The position numbers and the translations under genes were made by a program. Below are positions 1 to 7,381 of a stretch of DNA of 64,000 bases, in pieces (within the stretch, counting starts at the first letter, position 1; the number at the start of each line of letters is the position of its first letter). The stretch is from contig NZ_AUFM01000001.1 of NCBI RefSeq assembly GCF_000426505.1, forward strand, positions 1 through 64,000. The letters run 5' to 3'. A model generated the notes under the pieces. That model had not been told where the DNA came from and ran no database searches. It saw nothing but the letters and a program-made list of their open reading frames with translations. Source of the stretch: Nisaea denitrificans DSM 18348. GTDB lineage: Bacteria > Pseudomonadota > Alphaproteobacteria > Thalassobaculales > Thalassobaculaceae.

Positions 1-160
1 CCATCATCGGCATCTGACCCATCATGCCACGGTCCATCATCGGCATCTGTCCTTGGCCGCTGCCCTGAGAGTCGGGACCGTGCGCGATAGCCGACGCGGC
101 CACCGATACGATAAAAACCCCTGCCAATGCCAATTCGGGTAACTTCACTGTCAGTCTCAT
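1..160 (-). CDS. Met-rich secreted protein, partial
   Basis: The start codon is at 160 and the gene runs off the left edge, leaving about 53 residues. An AAAGGA ribosome-binding site precedes the ATG. The first 26 residues form a Sec-type signal peptide (hydrophobic core ending in SAIA), and the visible mature part is dominated by MPMM and RGMM motifs. Met-rich periplasmic proteins often bind Cu(I), and the neighbours are copper genes, so a periplasmic copper-binding role is inferred. An FNR-like box lies about 80 bp upstream. The family cannot be settled without the rest of the gene. Confidence 0.6.
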   Translation of the reverse strand, partial: MRLTVKLPELALAGVFIVSVAASAIAHGPDSQGSGQGQMPMMDRGMMGQMPMM

Positions 161-239
161 GGCGTCGTCCTTTCATGGATGCTGTGCAAAAAAAGATCAC
201 CGCTTTCATGGAACTTAGGTCAGTTGTCGAATGCGTACA

Positions 240-253
240 TTGATTTGGGTCAA
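240..253. promoter_or_regulatory. FNR/DNR-like box
   Basis: TTGATTTGGGTCAA fits TTGAT-N4-(A/G)TCAA with both half-sites intact. It lies upstream of the minus-strand gene starting at 160. With a class II arrangement, transcription would start near 205, leaving a leader of about 45 nt. The match is seen in the sequence; the regulation is inferred. Confidence 0.45.
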
Positions 254-432
254 GGTCTTGGAGGATAGTGTCCCAAGATGTGATGTATGAGACATTCTGG
301 CGCCAATCTCCTGCGGTTGATGAAGCAGTTGAATGTATTCAGGTTTGCACAGCCCCTCGACGGTTTTAAGTGTCATGCATCGGCGTGTGACGGCCTATTC
401 GACACTGCAGGATGAGAAGCTGCCGGAAATCC

Positions 433-834
433 TTAAGCGGCGAATAACGGTAGTTCGACTGGCGAAACATAGGGTTTTCGCTGTTTAATGCGCGAAATTA
501 CGGCCCCGCGCTGATCCGCGCCGCCGGCTTTCTGCCAATGACTTACCAATGGTGCGCATTCGCCGTCCGCCATCGTGAGCACATAAGCACTTCCCAGACG
601 CCTCCGTGCGGATAGGCGCCGGCGTAAAACACAAGCGGCGGTACGGTATGCTTCATCCAGATTACGAGCTATAGAAACAACATCCCGCAGTTTGGATCCG
701 TGTCGGCCAAATCGTGACGTCACTGTAATGACGCCAAATAGATCACGATCGATCTCAATCTCGTAAACCCGATTGCGGTTTCGCTCGGAATCAATGAGGC
801 GCAGACGAAGGTAAACAAGTGAAAGCATGATCAA
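433..834 (-). CDS. WGR-domain protein
   Basis: This 133-residue protein has a short WGR-like domain: a beta segment with NRNRVYEIEIDRD, then SRFGRHGSKL in place of the usual W-G-R core, and a basic helical tail (RRRLSARRRLG). WGR domains occur in PARP-type proteins and in small stand-alone bacterial proteins that probably bind nucleic acid. Small WGR proteins are common on alphaproteobacterial plasmids. It stands alone between the Met-rich gene and an IS3 remnant. The central W is F here, so the assignment is a family resemblance and no function is claimed. Confidence 0.55.
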   Translation of the reverse strand: MIMLSLVYLRLRLIDSERNRNRVYEIEIDRDLFGVITVTSRFGRHGSKLRDVVSIARNLDEAYRTAACVLRRRLSARRRLGSAYVLTMADGECAPLVSHWQKAGGADQRGAVISRIKQRKPYVSPVELPLFAA

Positions 835-1004
835 ATTTTATCATGCCAAGAACAAAACATGAATCAGCTAATTTGGTTTTTTTGCTTCTGATTGTTTTCG
901 CAATCTATCGGGCTGATTTCTTAAGGTCGATAAAAAGCAACGGTTGGCCGTTCCGTGGAATAGTGACTGTCGCTCTGGTGCGTCTGGCGGAAATGGCGGT
1001 CGAC

Positions 1005-1410
1005 CGGCCAGATCTGGTCTAGTGCGCCTACATCACTTTCCTCCCCTTTCGGCGCGGCTTCCTCTCTCTGGCCGGGGTCATGAATTGGGCTACCCGCCGC
1101 ATCTTGGCCTGGCGGAGGCCGAACCACCATGCATGCCAGCTTCTGCGTTAAAGCCTTGGATGAAGCCCTCGCCAAACGCGACGCGCCTGAGATTATGAAC
1201 AGGGATCAGGGCAGCCAGTTCACGAGTGCCGATTGGATCACGACGCTCACCAAGTTTCAGGACGGTTTCCAAGCGCGACAGGTCATCGAAGACTGGATCA
1301 CGTTCTACAACACCAAGCGGCCTCGCTCCGCGCTTGAACACAGAACACCCGGGGAAGCAAATTGGGGCGGCAAACCCGAAACGCAGGCAAGATTAAACCT
1401 AAACCGGATA
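1005..1410 (+). pseudogene. IS3-family transposase (OrfB) remnant
   Basis: Pieces of an IS3-family DDE transposase can be read in two frames. The first frame gives RPDLV-stop-CAYITFLPFRRGF and then LSLAGVMNWATRRILAWR. After a frameshift near 1120-1130 the second frame gives FCVKALDEALAKR and MNRDQGSQFTS (the second catalytic Asp region), then jumps directly to WITFYNTKRPRSALEHRTP. The stretch normally between QFTS and FYN, which holds the catalytic Glu region, is deleted near 1260. An in-frame stop, a frameshift and an internal deletion make it non-functional. Terminal inverted repeats were not located. Confidence 0.8.
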
Positions 1411-1560
1411 CACCCTGAACTTTGGCGACTTGTCCAGGTTGCCGAGCCCATTTCATTTGCGGCACAACTGATTGTGCACCGCTTCTTCACATTGGCTCGG
1501 AGAATGGCTAAAGGTCCGTGTTATAGTACGGAGTCAAGTATCCGTATTTGAATGCGGCAG

Positions 1561-2298
1561 CTACCCGATGCGGCCGAGGGCCGGAAAAGCATCGAGGAGC
1601 CAATAGGACAGCACCGAAAGCTGCCCTGTCATCATGGCTATCCCCATCGCGACCATGACCAGTCCCGCCACTTGATGCAGCCGCCGACCAATCTGGCCAA
1701 TGGTGCGTAACCGCCGTGTCAGACGATCTGTAAAGCCGGCAGCAAGGAGGAACGGGATACCCAATCCGGCAGAATAGATGGCAAGCAGGGCGATGCCTTC
1801 CGGGACGGTAGCCGATGCGGCGCTGGCTGTCAGGATGGCACCGAGGATGGGCCCGATGCAGGGAGTCCAGCCAAAGCCGAAGGCGAGGCCGAGGACATAA
1901 GCAGAAAGAGGCCTTCCACCCGGAACGGACAGGTGGAAACGGATATCTCGTTGCATCATTGTGATCTTTGCCATGCCAATCATGAACAGACCGAACAAGA
2001 TTACGATAGCACCGCCCACAAAGTTGAGTTCATACCGGTAACTCAGCAGCACCTGGCCGATCGCGGTCGCGCTTGCGCCTAGCACCATGAATATTGTGGA
2101 AAACCCGACGACGAAGTAAAGGCCCATCCTAACAGCTTGTCGTCGACGATCCGACGGCTCGATATCCATCGAACTCGCCGTATGCCCGGCGACATAGGAG
2201 ATATAGCCGGGCACCAACGGCAGCACACAGGGCGAGACAAAGGAAACTGCGCCGGCAAGAAACGCAGCTATCAGTCCGATCCCGGACAGTTCAAACAT
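1561..2298 (-). CDS. ccdA: CcdA-like cytochrome c biogenesis / thiol transporter
   Basis: This 245-residue membrane protein has six predicted helices and the two paired cysteines of the CcdA/DsbD-beta family: SPCVLPLVPGY in helix 1 and GWTPCIGPILGA in helix 4. CcdA passes electrons from cytoplasmic thioredoxin to periplasmic thioredoxin-like proteins. Upstream on the same strand are two such candidate partners (5139-6235) and two SCO-type proteins. The ATG at 2298 is chosen because the longer reading would start inside the upstream gene; the two genes overlap by 8 bp. It is the last gene of the long minus-strand copper/redox run. Confidence 0.85.
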   Translation of the reverse strand: MFELSGIGLIAAFLAGAVSFVSPCVLPLVPGYISYVAGHTASSMDIEPSDRRRQAVRMGLYFVVGFSTIFMVLGASATAIGQVLLSYRYELNFVGGAIVILFGLFMIGMAKITMMQRDIRFHLSVPGGRPLSAYVLGLAFGFGWTPCIGPILGAILTASAASATVPEGIALLAIYSAGLGIPFLLAAGFTDRLTRRLRTIGQIGRRLHQVAGLVMVAMGIAMMTGQLSVLSYWLLDAFPALGRIG

Positions 2299-2764
2299 TG
2301 ACGGTCCCCTGACTTCGGCGGACGGTCGGGAGCACCCTTGCAAGACTGAAACCGGTGAGAGGGACAACGATCCATTGCAGCACCGGGCTGAGCCCGGCAC
2401 CGAGAACCGGGATCACCGGCATCAGGTCGCGATAGGCCCAGGCTTCCCGTATTTCGATGTTCAACCACTCACTGAAAATCGTATAAACGAGTCCGAAGAC
2501 GACCGCGCCCGCAACGACAGGAATTCTGCGTTCCGCGGGCCATGCTCCCTTACCGAAAAGGAACAGGGACAGCATGACTGCGCTGAGCGCGATCAGGATG
2601 TCTCCGCCAGTGCAGTGGACCGCAGCGAACACAAGCTCACCCGTCGTTCCAGTTAGCCAGATCGTGTAGAGCGGCAGATGTGCGAACTCCCAGATCAGAT
2701 GCGCGACTGCGGTGAAAGCGAAATACCGGCGCAACGCGGCTAGCCAGTCACGCCCCGCCACCAT
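2291..2764 (-). CDS. Membrane protein of unknown function
   Basis: This 157-residue protein has about four transmembrane helices, including HLIWEFAHLPLYTIW near the N terminus, and conserved-looking His and Cys residues (HCTGGDIL). I do not recognise the family. The ATG at 2764 has a GGAG box about 8 nt upstream; a GTG at 2788 overlapping the upstream stop is an alternative that adds eight residues. Its place between an SCO-like protein and CcdA suggests a part in copper handling or redox maturation at the membrane, which is inference from context. Confidence 0.65.
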   Translation of the reverse strand: MVAGRDWLAALRRYFAFTAVAHLIWEFAHLPLYTIWLTGTTGELVFAAVHCTGGDILIALSAVMLSLFLFGKGAWPAERRIPVVAGAVVFGLVYTIFSEWLNIEIREAWAYRDLMPVIPVLGAGLSPVLQWIVVPLTGFSLARVLPTVRRSQGTVNV

Positions 2765-2784
2765 CTCTGTCTCCGACCGCGCTG

Positions 2785-3399
2785 TCACCGGAACGCTCCG
2801 AGCAACCGGTCCAGCAGCCCGGGTTCGGGCGGTCGCGCGTTCGTCAAGCCGTTGATGTACAGCACTGTGTTGATACGCCCGAAGCCCGGCCCATGAAAGA
2901 TGCCCGCATGTCGCCCGCCTTGGTCGAGTATATGGACCATGGGCGCATCCGTCCCGTGCGCGGAGAGTGCGGCGAATGCCCTGGCGGCCTCCGCCACCGT
3001 GCCATCGGTGGGCGTCGCACGACGCCAGTTTCCGGCTTGCCAACCCGGATCATCCGCCGCCTCTCTGCCCATTGTCACGAACAGGACCATGTCGCGCATC
3101 GGTGTGATGTTAACCGCTTCCTGAACCCCCTGCAAAAGTGCCTGTTGATTGGCGCAGGGCGCACCGCAGCCCTCCGGTGCAAAGCTGAGCACGACGATAC
3201 GGTTAGCGAAATCTACCAGATTGAGGCTGGCGCCCTCGGCTCCGGTCAGCGCCCGCGGCGGCAGGCGGCGTAGGTCGGTTGGCTCGAAGCCCGGCTCCTT
3301 CTTGGCCATCACTTCGTCGAGTCGTTCGCCAGGATGATGCGCGTCAACCGGTGCGATGCCCGCAATCAGCATCGCGGCGACAAGTGTGAGGAGCCTCAT
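2785..3399 (-). CDS. SCO1/redoxin-like periplasmic protein
   Basis: This 204-residue protein has a Sec signal peptide (MRLLTLVAAMLIAGIAPVDA) and a thioredoxin-like fold with CGAPC (C78, C82), a C-x3-C spacing as in SCO copper chaperones, preceded by a strand reading IVVLSFAPEG. A histidine follows in the late strand region (MVHILDQ). SCO proteins deliver copper to CuA centres or act as thiol reductases. ATG at 3399 overlaps the upstream stop by one base; a TTG at 3402 is an unlikely alternative. It sits between PCu(A)C and an unknown membrane protein. Assignment to the SCO/redoxin superfamily is good; the substrate is unknown. Confidence 0.7.
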   Translation of the reverse strand: MRLLTLVAAMLIAGIAPVDAHHPGERLDEVMAKKEPGFEPTDLRRLPPRALTGAEGASLNLVDFANRIVVLSFAPEGCGAPCANQQALLQGVQEAVNITPMRDMVLFVTMGREAADDPGWQAGNWRRATPTDGTVAEAARAFAALSAHGTDAPMVHILDQGGRHAGIFHGPGFGRINTVLYINGLTNARPPEPGLLDRLLGAFR

Positions 3400-3836
3400 C
3401 AATTTGCCTCCGGCGCTGTGAATGCGACGCTGAGGATCGGCACCTCGACGGTAATGTCACCTGCGTGCTCGAAGCTGAGGGTCAGCGGAAACTGTCCGCC
3501 TTCCTCGAGTTTGGCCGTGAGCCCCATCAGCATCAGATGCATGCCGCCGGGTGCGAACCGCACCGTCTGCCCCGCCCGAAGGTCGAGTGCATCGAGATGG
3601 ATCATGCGCGTTATGGCGTTGGTATCCGTCTCGGAGGCGTGCATCATTACCTGACCGGCTGCCGGTGTTGTGGCCGACAAAAGCCGGTCGTCCATGTCGC
3701 TGACGAGGGTCAGGTAGGCGGCTCCCGGGCGGGAAGCGAGAATGCTGGCACGCGCCCAGGGGTCGGTCACGACCACCTCCGCCAATACTGCTATGGGGAA
3801 TACGGCAAGAGAGGCCGCTGCAAGAAAAAGCTTCAT
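3399..3836 (-). CDS. Periplasmic copper chaperone PCu(A)C
   Basis: This 145-residue protein has a signal peptide (first 19 residues) and the PCu(A)C (DUF461) copper site: H66 in VMMHAS, M78 after a ten-residue gap, and H100/M102 in GGMHLML. This is the H-M-x10-M-x21-H-x-M pattern of the family. PCu(A)C binds Cu(I) and transfers it to CuA-type centres, often together with SCO. It overlaps the upstream SCO gene by 4 bp, so the two are almost certainly co-translated. A second, degenerate relative is at 48146-48610. Confidence 0.9.
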   Translation of the reverse strand: MKLFLAAASLAVFPIAVLAEVVVTDPWARASILASRPGAAYLTLVSDMDDRLLSATTPAAGQVMMHASETDTNAITRMIHLDALDLRAGQTVRFAPGGMHLMLMGLTAKLEEGGQFPLTLSFEHAGDITVEVPILSVAFTAPEAN

Positions 3837-4489
3837 TCGGCTCTGTCGTCCTTCTTGATGCGCACGGAAATCTCTTCGGCGAGTTTCTTCGGCGGCTGAT
3901 CACCCTCCCGGAAGATGGTTTCAAATCGGCCATCGGGACGCATCAGGTAGATATATCCGGAATGCGCCATGAGATAGCCGTCTGGCGCGGCGGCATCCTC
4001 GGCCCGCTCGTACCAGACCAGGAAGTTGGCAGCAGCCTCGGCGGTTTGTGCTTCTGTTCCAGTCAGGCCGATCAGACGGGGGTGGAACGCCGCAACATAG
4101 TCAGCCATCACGTCGACCGTATCGCGTGCCGGATCCACGGTAACGAATATCGGCGCGACGCGGTCTGCCTCCGGTCCCAGCCAATCCATGATGCTGGCCA
4201 TATAGGCAAGTGTCGTCGGGCAAATGTCAGGGCAGAAAGTGAAGCCAAAGAAGACCAGTTGCCAGCGCCCGGCATAGGCGTCTGCCGTCACCGTGCGACC
4301 GGTATGTTCGGTCAGCGTATAAGCGTTCAGGATCGCGGCCTCGCCCGTTACACGCGGCGCCGGGAGATCGGAAGGGGTCAGGGCGCGCCAGAGAGCCGCG
4401 CCGCCGAAAGCCAGAACGGATATAGCAACGGCCGCCCAGAGCAGGCGCCGGATACGTCGCAAGACATCTGAGTTGGACGTGGTGTGCAT
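3833..4489 (-). CDS. SCO family copper chaperone / thiol reductase
   Basis: This 218-residue protein has an N-terminal membrane anchor (residues 15-36) and the SCO signature FGFTFCPDICP (C86, C90), with the conserved downstream His in MAHSGYIYLM. SCO proteins bind copper through these two Cys and the His and help assemble cytochrome oxidase CuA. The ATG at 4489 has AAGGACAC upstream. It overlaps the PCu(A)C gene, the usual partner in alphaproteobacterial cox maturation. No cox structural genes are in the window, so its client could be elsewhere or could be the CuA of NosZ (speculative). Confidence 0.9.
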   Translation of the reverse strand: MHTTSNSDVLRRIRRLLWAAVAISVLAFGGAALWRALTPSDLPAPRVTGEAAILNAYTLTEHTGRTVTADAYAGRWQLVFFGFTFCPDICPTTLAYMASIMDWLGPEADRVAPIFVTVDPARDTVDVMADYVAAFHPRLIGLTGTEAQTAEAAANFLVWYERAEDAAAPDGYLMAHSGYIYLMRPDGRFETIFREGDQPPKKLAEEISVRIKKDDRAE

Positions 4490-4547
4490 CGGATCGTGTC
4501 CTTCAGGGTGGTCGCCCGGGCGGCGGCGCAGCCCGGGCGTCTTGATG

Positions 4548-4832
4548 TCAGCCGCCCTCGGGCGCTGTGGTCGTGTCCTGATCGGCCGGGGGCGTCGCAC
4601 TGTCGGGATGGGCGGGTTGATGATGCGCCATCTGCTGCATCATGTCGGTGCAGGCCTCCATCATCGGACCCATGGCCTGCATCATCTGCATCATGCCCTG
4701 CATATCGCCGCCCATCATGCCCTGCATCGGCTCCTTGGGCATGTCGGGGCCATTGGCCTGCGCCAGAGCCGCAGAGGTGGTGAGCCCGAGGCCAAGAACG
4801 GCGGCTAATGCGTGTTTCTGAATCGTTTTCAT
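4548..4832 (-). CDS. Met-rich secreted protein
   Basis: This 94-residue protein has a clear signal peptide (MKTIQKHALAAVLGLGLTTSAALA), and its mature part is rich in methionine (MQGMMGGDMQGMMQMMQAM) with scattered His and one Cys. Met clusters of this type bind Cu(I) or Ag(I) in the oxidising periplasm. The ATG at 4832 is followed immediately by the signal peptide; longer readings run through basic non-signal sequence. The C-terminal third is Pro/Thr/Asp-rich and probably unstructured. A copper buffering role is inferred from composition and neighbours. Confidence 0.7.
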   Translation of the reverse strand: MKTIQKHALAAVLGLGLTTSAALAQANGPDMPKEPMQGMMGGDMQGMMQMMQAMGPMMEACTDMMQQMAHHQPAHPDSATPPADQDTTTAPEGG

Positions 4833-4860
4833 TGGATTGCTCTTTTTGGTGGGGCGAGGA

Positions 4861-5142
4861 TCACTCTCTCGCAGTTTCCGGACCAGCGTCCGAATTCTTT
4901 TGGGTGGCGCAGGATTTCGAGCCACCCATCATGCAGAGACCCAATCCGCACATGGCGGCGCAGGGGGCGACGGCAAGGATCAGGGGGGCAGCGCCGATCG
5001 CGGCCACCCAGCCCCAATTGAGCCACAAGCCTGCTCCTATCAGCGCCATAGCGCTGAGGATGAGGCCGCGGCGTCCGAATGGAATCGAGAAGCCCCTCGG
5101 TCGGATGGTGTCCTGGTCATAAGATATGTTAGGCATGATCAT
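4861..5142 (-). CDS. Small Cys-containing membrane protein
   Basis: This 93-residue protein has a charged N terminus, two hydrophobic segments (about residues 29-45 and 46-64) and a cysteine cluster at the second one (APCAAMCGLGLCMMGG, plus a later SCAT). The spacing could bind a soft metal at the membrane face. The start at 5142 overlaps the upstream stop in an ATGA, with AGGAAC just before. Similar small proteins accompany copper and mercury modules, but I cannot name the family. Function unknown. Confidence 0.6.
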   Translation of the reverse strand: MIMPNISYDQDTIRPRGFSIPFGRRGLILSAMALIGAGLWLNWGWVAAIGAAPLILAVAPCAAMCGLGLCMMGGSKSCATQKNSDAGPETARE

Positions 5143-5660
5143 CTGTTCCTTTCAGCGATGATGGTCTGGAATTGTGCGATCGCCCCTGCGCTGTCCCATT
5201 CGGCGGGACCCATCAGGCGACCGCGTTCGAGCCCCTGCCGGTCGATCAGCAGAGTCGTGGGCAGGCCAATGACGGCAAGGGCGCGCATCGCGCGTATGTC
5301 TTCGGCGAGGTACTGGCCCAAATGTAGGATGCCAGTCTCGTCGTAAAAGCGCAGCACCGGCCCAAGCCCCGCACGGTCAATGGAGAGGGGAAGGACGTGG
5401 AAATCGTCACCGCCAAGCTTCGCCTGCAGACGGTCAAGTGTCGGCATCTCCTCGCGGCAGGGCGCGCACCAAGTGGCCCAAACGTTCAATAAAACAACGC
5501 GGCCCCGAAAATCCGCCAGCGTCAGGTCCCGCCCGTCGCCATCCACGAAGGGCATCGAGAGCATCTCGCGCGGGGTCTCGTGCAACGGCATCAATGGTCG
5601 TGCGGCGGCGGGCGTGGCGGCAAATGCCAGCGCACCGGCAAGCAGGTCACGCCGCCTCAT
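5139..5660 (-). CDS. TlpA-family thioredoxin-like protein
   Basis: This 173-residue protein starts with an RR-containing signal (MRRRDLLAGALAFAATPAAA) followed by an AhpC/TlpA-type thioredoxin fold with WATWCAPC (C65, C68) and the cis-proline loop GLPTTLLID. Such proteins are periplasmic disulfide reductases supplied with electrons by CcdA/DsbD. The CcdA-like gene at 1561 lies downstream on the same strand. It overlaps the DsbE-like gene upstream by 4 bp. Candidate clients are cytochrome c haem sites and SCO or PCu(A)C copper sites encoded beside it. Confidence 0.85.
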   Translation of the reverse strand: MRRRDLLAGALAFAATPAAARPLMPLHETPREMLSMPFVDGDGRDLTLADFRGRVVLLNVWATWCAPCREEMPTLDRLQAKLGGDDFHVLPLSIDRAGLGPVLRFYDETGILHLGQYLAEDIRAMRALAVIGLPTTLLIDRQGLERGRLMGPAEWDSAGAIAQFQTIIAERNR

Positions 5661-6235
5661 AATCCGTCCTCGGCCTGCAACCGGCGGACGACGGGCAAGA
5701 TCTCGTCCTCCAGCGCGCGGCGGTCAAAGGCGCCAACATGCTTATAGGCGATACGTCCTTCGCCATCGATAACGAAGGTCTCGGGCAGGCCGTAAACACC
5801 CCAGTCGATGGAGACGCGCCCGTTCCGGTCGGCGCCGGTCCGGGTATAGGGGTCGCCGAGCTCCGCGAGAAATCCGAGCGCCGCGTCGGGAGCGTCCTTG
5901 TAATTGATCCCGTGGATCGGAACAGTCCCGGTCTGGGCCAGTTCGACTAGGAGGGGCATCTCCACGCGACAGGGCACGCACCAGGAAGCCCAGACGTTCA
6001 CGATGGAGACCTGGCCGCGCAGGTCCTCCGACGAAAGACCGTTGTCGCGCCCTTCGATCGGCGGCAGGGCGAAATCTGGCACTGATCGCCCGATCAGCGT
6101 CGAGGGCAGCCGGTCGTCCTTGTTCCAGAGCCCCCAGTATAAGGCGGCGAAGAGCAGCGCAGCGATGGCGAGGGGGATTATCGCGAGCAACCTTCCGCCC
6201 ACAGGGCGAGCGACATGACGGGCTCCGTCGCTCAT
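5657..6235 (-). CDS. DsbE/CcmG-like thiol-disulfide reductase
   Basis: This 192-residue protein has one N-terminal membrane anchor (residues 15-36), then the CcmG-type fold: SVPDFALPPI, WASWCVPC (C86, C89), and GVYGLPETFVID with the GxPET motif characteristic of CcmG/DsbE. CcmG reduces apocytochrome c haem-binding cysteines. It overlaps by 4 bp both the cytochrome c gene upstream (6232) and the TlpA gene downstream. No other ccm genes are nearby, so it is an accessory copy, possibly dedicated to the local cytochrome or to copper-protein thiols. Confidence 0.85.
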   Translation of the reverse strand: MSDGARHVARPVGGRLLAIIPLAIAALLFAALYWGLWNKDDRLPSTLIGRSVPDFALPPIEGRDNGLSSEDLRGQVSIVNVWASWCVPCRVEMPLLVELAQTGTVPIHGINYKDAPDAALGFLAELGDPYTRTGADRNGRVSIDWGVYGLPETFVIDGEGRIAYKHVGAFDRRALEDEILPVVRRLQAEDGL

Positions 6236-6717
6236 GACCCGCCCTCGTCATTCGCCGTCACTTCGGCCTGGAATCCGCGCTCGCGCTCGGGCCAGGTGCT
6301 CTTGATGAAGGCTAGGACTGCGACGATTTCGTCATCGGAAAGGATGCCCTCGAAGGCGGGCATGTCGCTCTCGTAGCCAGGCACGATGGCGCTCACACCG
6401 AGCTTGGTTATGGTGAACAACTGGCGGTCGGCATGGTGCCAGGTATGGCCGTTCGCATCGTGCGGAGGCGCGGGCATACGACCATTCTCGTTCCGCCTGC
6501 GCCAGTCGGGCTGGCCTTCCAGGTTTGCCCCGTGGCAGGAGGCGCAATTGGCGGCGTAATCCTCCTGCCCAAGCACTAGCTGCGCCGCGGTGACCGTCTT
6601 GCCGAGGAAAGTCAGGCTCTCGACGTCCGTCGCTTGTTGAGCCGCCGCGTTCCAGCCTGCCGCACCGATCGCCGCCACAACAGCGACGGCCGCTGCGATG
6701 GGAGCCCGGCGTGTCAT
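6232..6717 (-). CDS. Mono-haem c-type cytochrome
   Basis: This 161-residue protein has an N-terminal hydrophobic signal or anchor (residues 5-26), one CASCH haem site (58-62) and a candidate distal Met in YESDMPAFEG. The motifs HGANLEGQPDWR and APPHDANGHTWHH recur almost unchanged in the cytochrome at 42372, so the two are close paralogs. It starts with an ATG overlapping the stop of a 46-aa Met-rich gene (ATGA). This cytochrome subfamily commonly travels with copper resistance genes; an electron-transfer role next to the multicopper oxidase is inferred. Confidence 0.85.
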   Translation of the reverse strand: MTRRAPIAAAVAVVAAIGAAGWNAAAQQATDVESLTFLGKTVTAAQLVLGQEDYAANCASCHGANLEGQPDWRRRNENGRMPAPPHDANGHTWHHADRQLFTITKLGVSAIVPGYESDMPAFEGILSDDEIVAVLAFIKSTWPERERGFQAEVTANDEGGS

Positions 6718-6854
6718 TCGGGCCTCCGCAGATATCTGATCAGCGCTGCCGTCGCGAGGACCAGCACCACGATCAGCAGCAACAGGACGAGTCCGCCACC
6801 CAGCATCATGCCCATCATGGACCCGCTCATCATCTGGCTCATACAGTCGCCCAT
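6714..6854 (-). CDS. 46-aa Met-rich single-span membrane peptide
   Basis: A short gene starting at ATG 6854 encodes 46 residues: a Met-rich N terminus (MGDCMSQMMSGSMMGMM) followed by one long hydrophobic helix (about residues 20-39) and a basic end. GGAGG lies 7 nt before the start, and its stop overlaps the cytochrome start in an ATGA, both strong signs of translation. The Met/Cys segment would face the periplasm or membrane surface. It resembles in arrangement the Met-containing SHOCT protein that precedes the paralogous cytochrome at 42372. Function unknown, copper-related by context. Confidence 0.65.
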   Translation of the reverse strand: MGDCMSQMMSGSMMGMMLGGGLVLLLLIVVLVLATAALIRYLRRPE

Positions 6855-6950
6855 CAGCCTGCCTCCCAGTTATCTTCGCGCCATGCAGCCAACCCGGCGA
6901 GGTAGTGTAAGAATTCAGCGCCCGAGCCTGTCTGCGGGGTGAGTGTGATG

Positions 6951-7370
6951 TCATTCATCGGCATAGACCGTCACTCCTTTGGGTCCGAATGAGTAAGTGC
7001 GTAGCGTGCCGGTCTTCTCAGGCGCCATCCCCGGTGCGTTGGCGGGCATGCCGGGCAGCGTAATGCCAGTGATTTCGGGACGTTCCTCAAGCAGCCGCTC
7101 GATGAGCTCGGCGGGAACCAGACCGCTGACGACATAGCCGTCGATCTTGGCAAGGTGGCAGCCCACTCCCTGCTTGGGGACGCCCGCGGCGACAGAGCGG
7201 GCCACGAAGTCATGATCATCGATCACGGTGACCTCGAAGCCTTCCGCCCGCAGGTATTCGGCATAAGCGTCGCAGCAGCCGCAGCTGGGACTGCGCCAAA
7301 TGGTCATGGGCTCGGCTGCGAGCGCCGGGGTTCCTAAAGCCAGGAAAATGGCCAGGGCGAGACGTTTCAT
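6951..7370 (-). CDS. DUF411 metal-binding protein
   Basis: This 139-residue protein has a signal peptide (first 19 residues) and the DUF411 hallmark SPSCGCC (C30, C32, C33), a later VGCH and the closing GxPGMPxxxPGM segment. DUF411 proteins are small thioredoxin-like periplasmic proteins recurrently found in copper resistance clusters. The ATG at 7370 has AGGACATCAC upstream and is followed directly by the signal peptide. It lies between the cytochrome module and the beta-propeller/multicopper oxidase pair. Copper binding by the CxCC site is inferred from the family. Confidence 0.85.
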   Translation of the reverse strand: MKRLALAIFLALGTPALAAEPMTIWRSPSCGCCDAYAEYLRAEGFEVTVIDDHDFVARSVAAGVPKQGVGCHLAKIDGYVVSGLVPAELIERLLEERPEITGITLPGMPANAPGMAPEKTGTLRTYSFGPKGVTVYADE

Positions 7371-7381
7371 GTGATGTCCTT

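Noticed and set aside
4473-4808. His-rich open frame on the plus strand (many HH and HHLHHALH motifs)
   Set aside because: It is the antisense of the Met-rich gene at 4548-4832: ATG codons read backwards give CAT (His). No ribosome-binding site or signal peptide.
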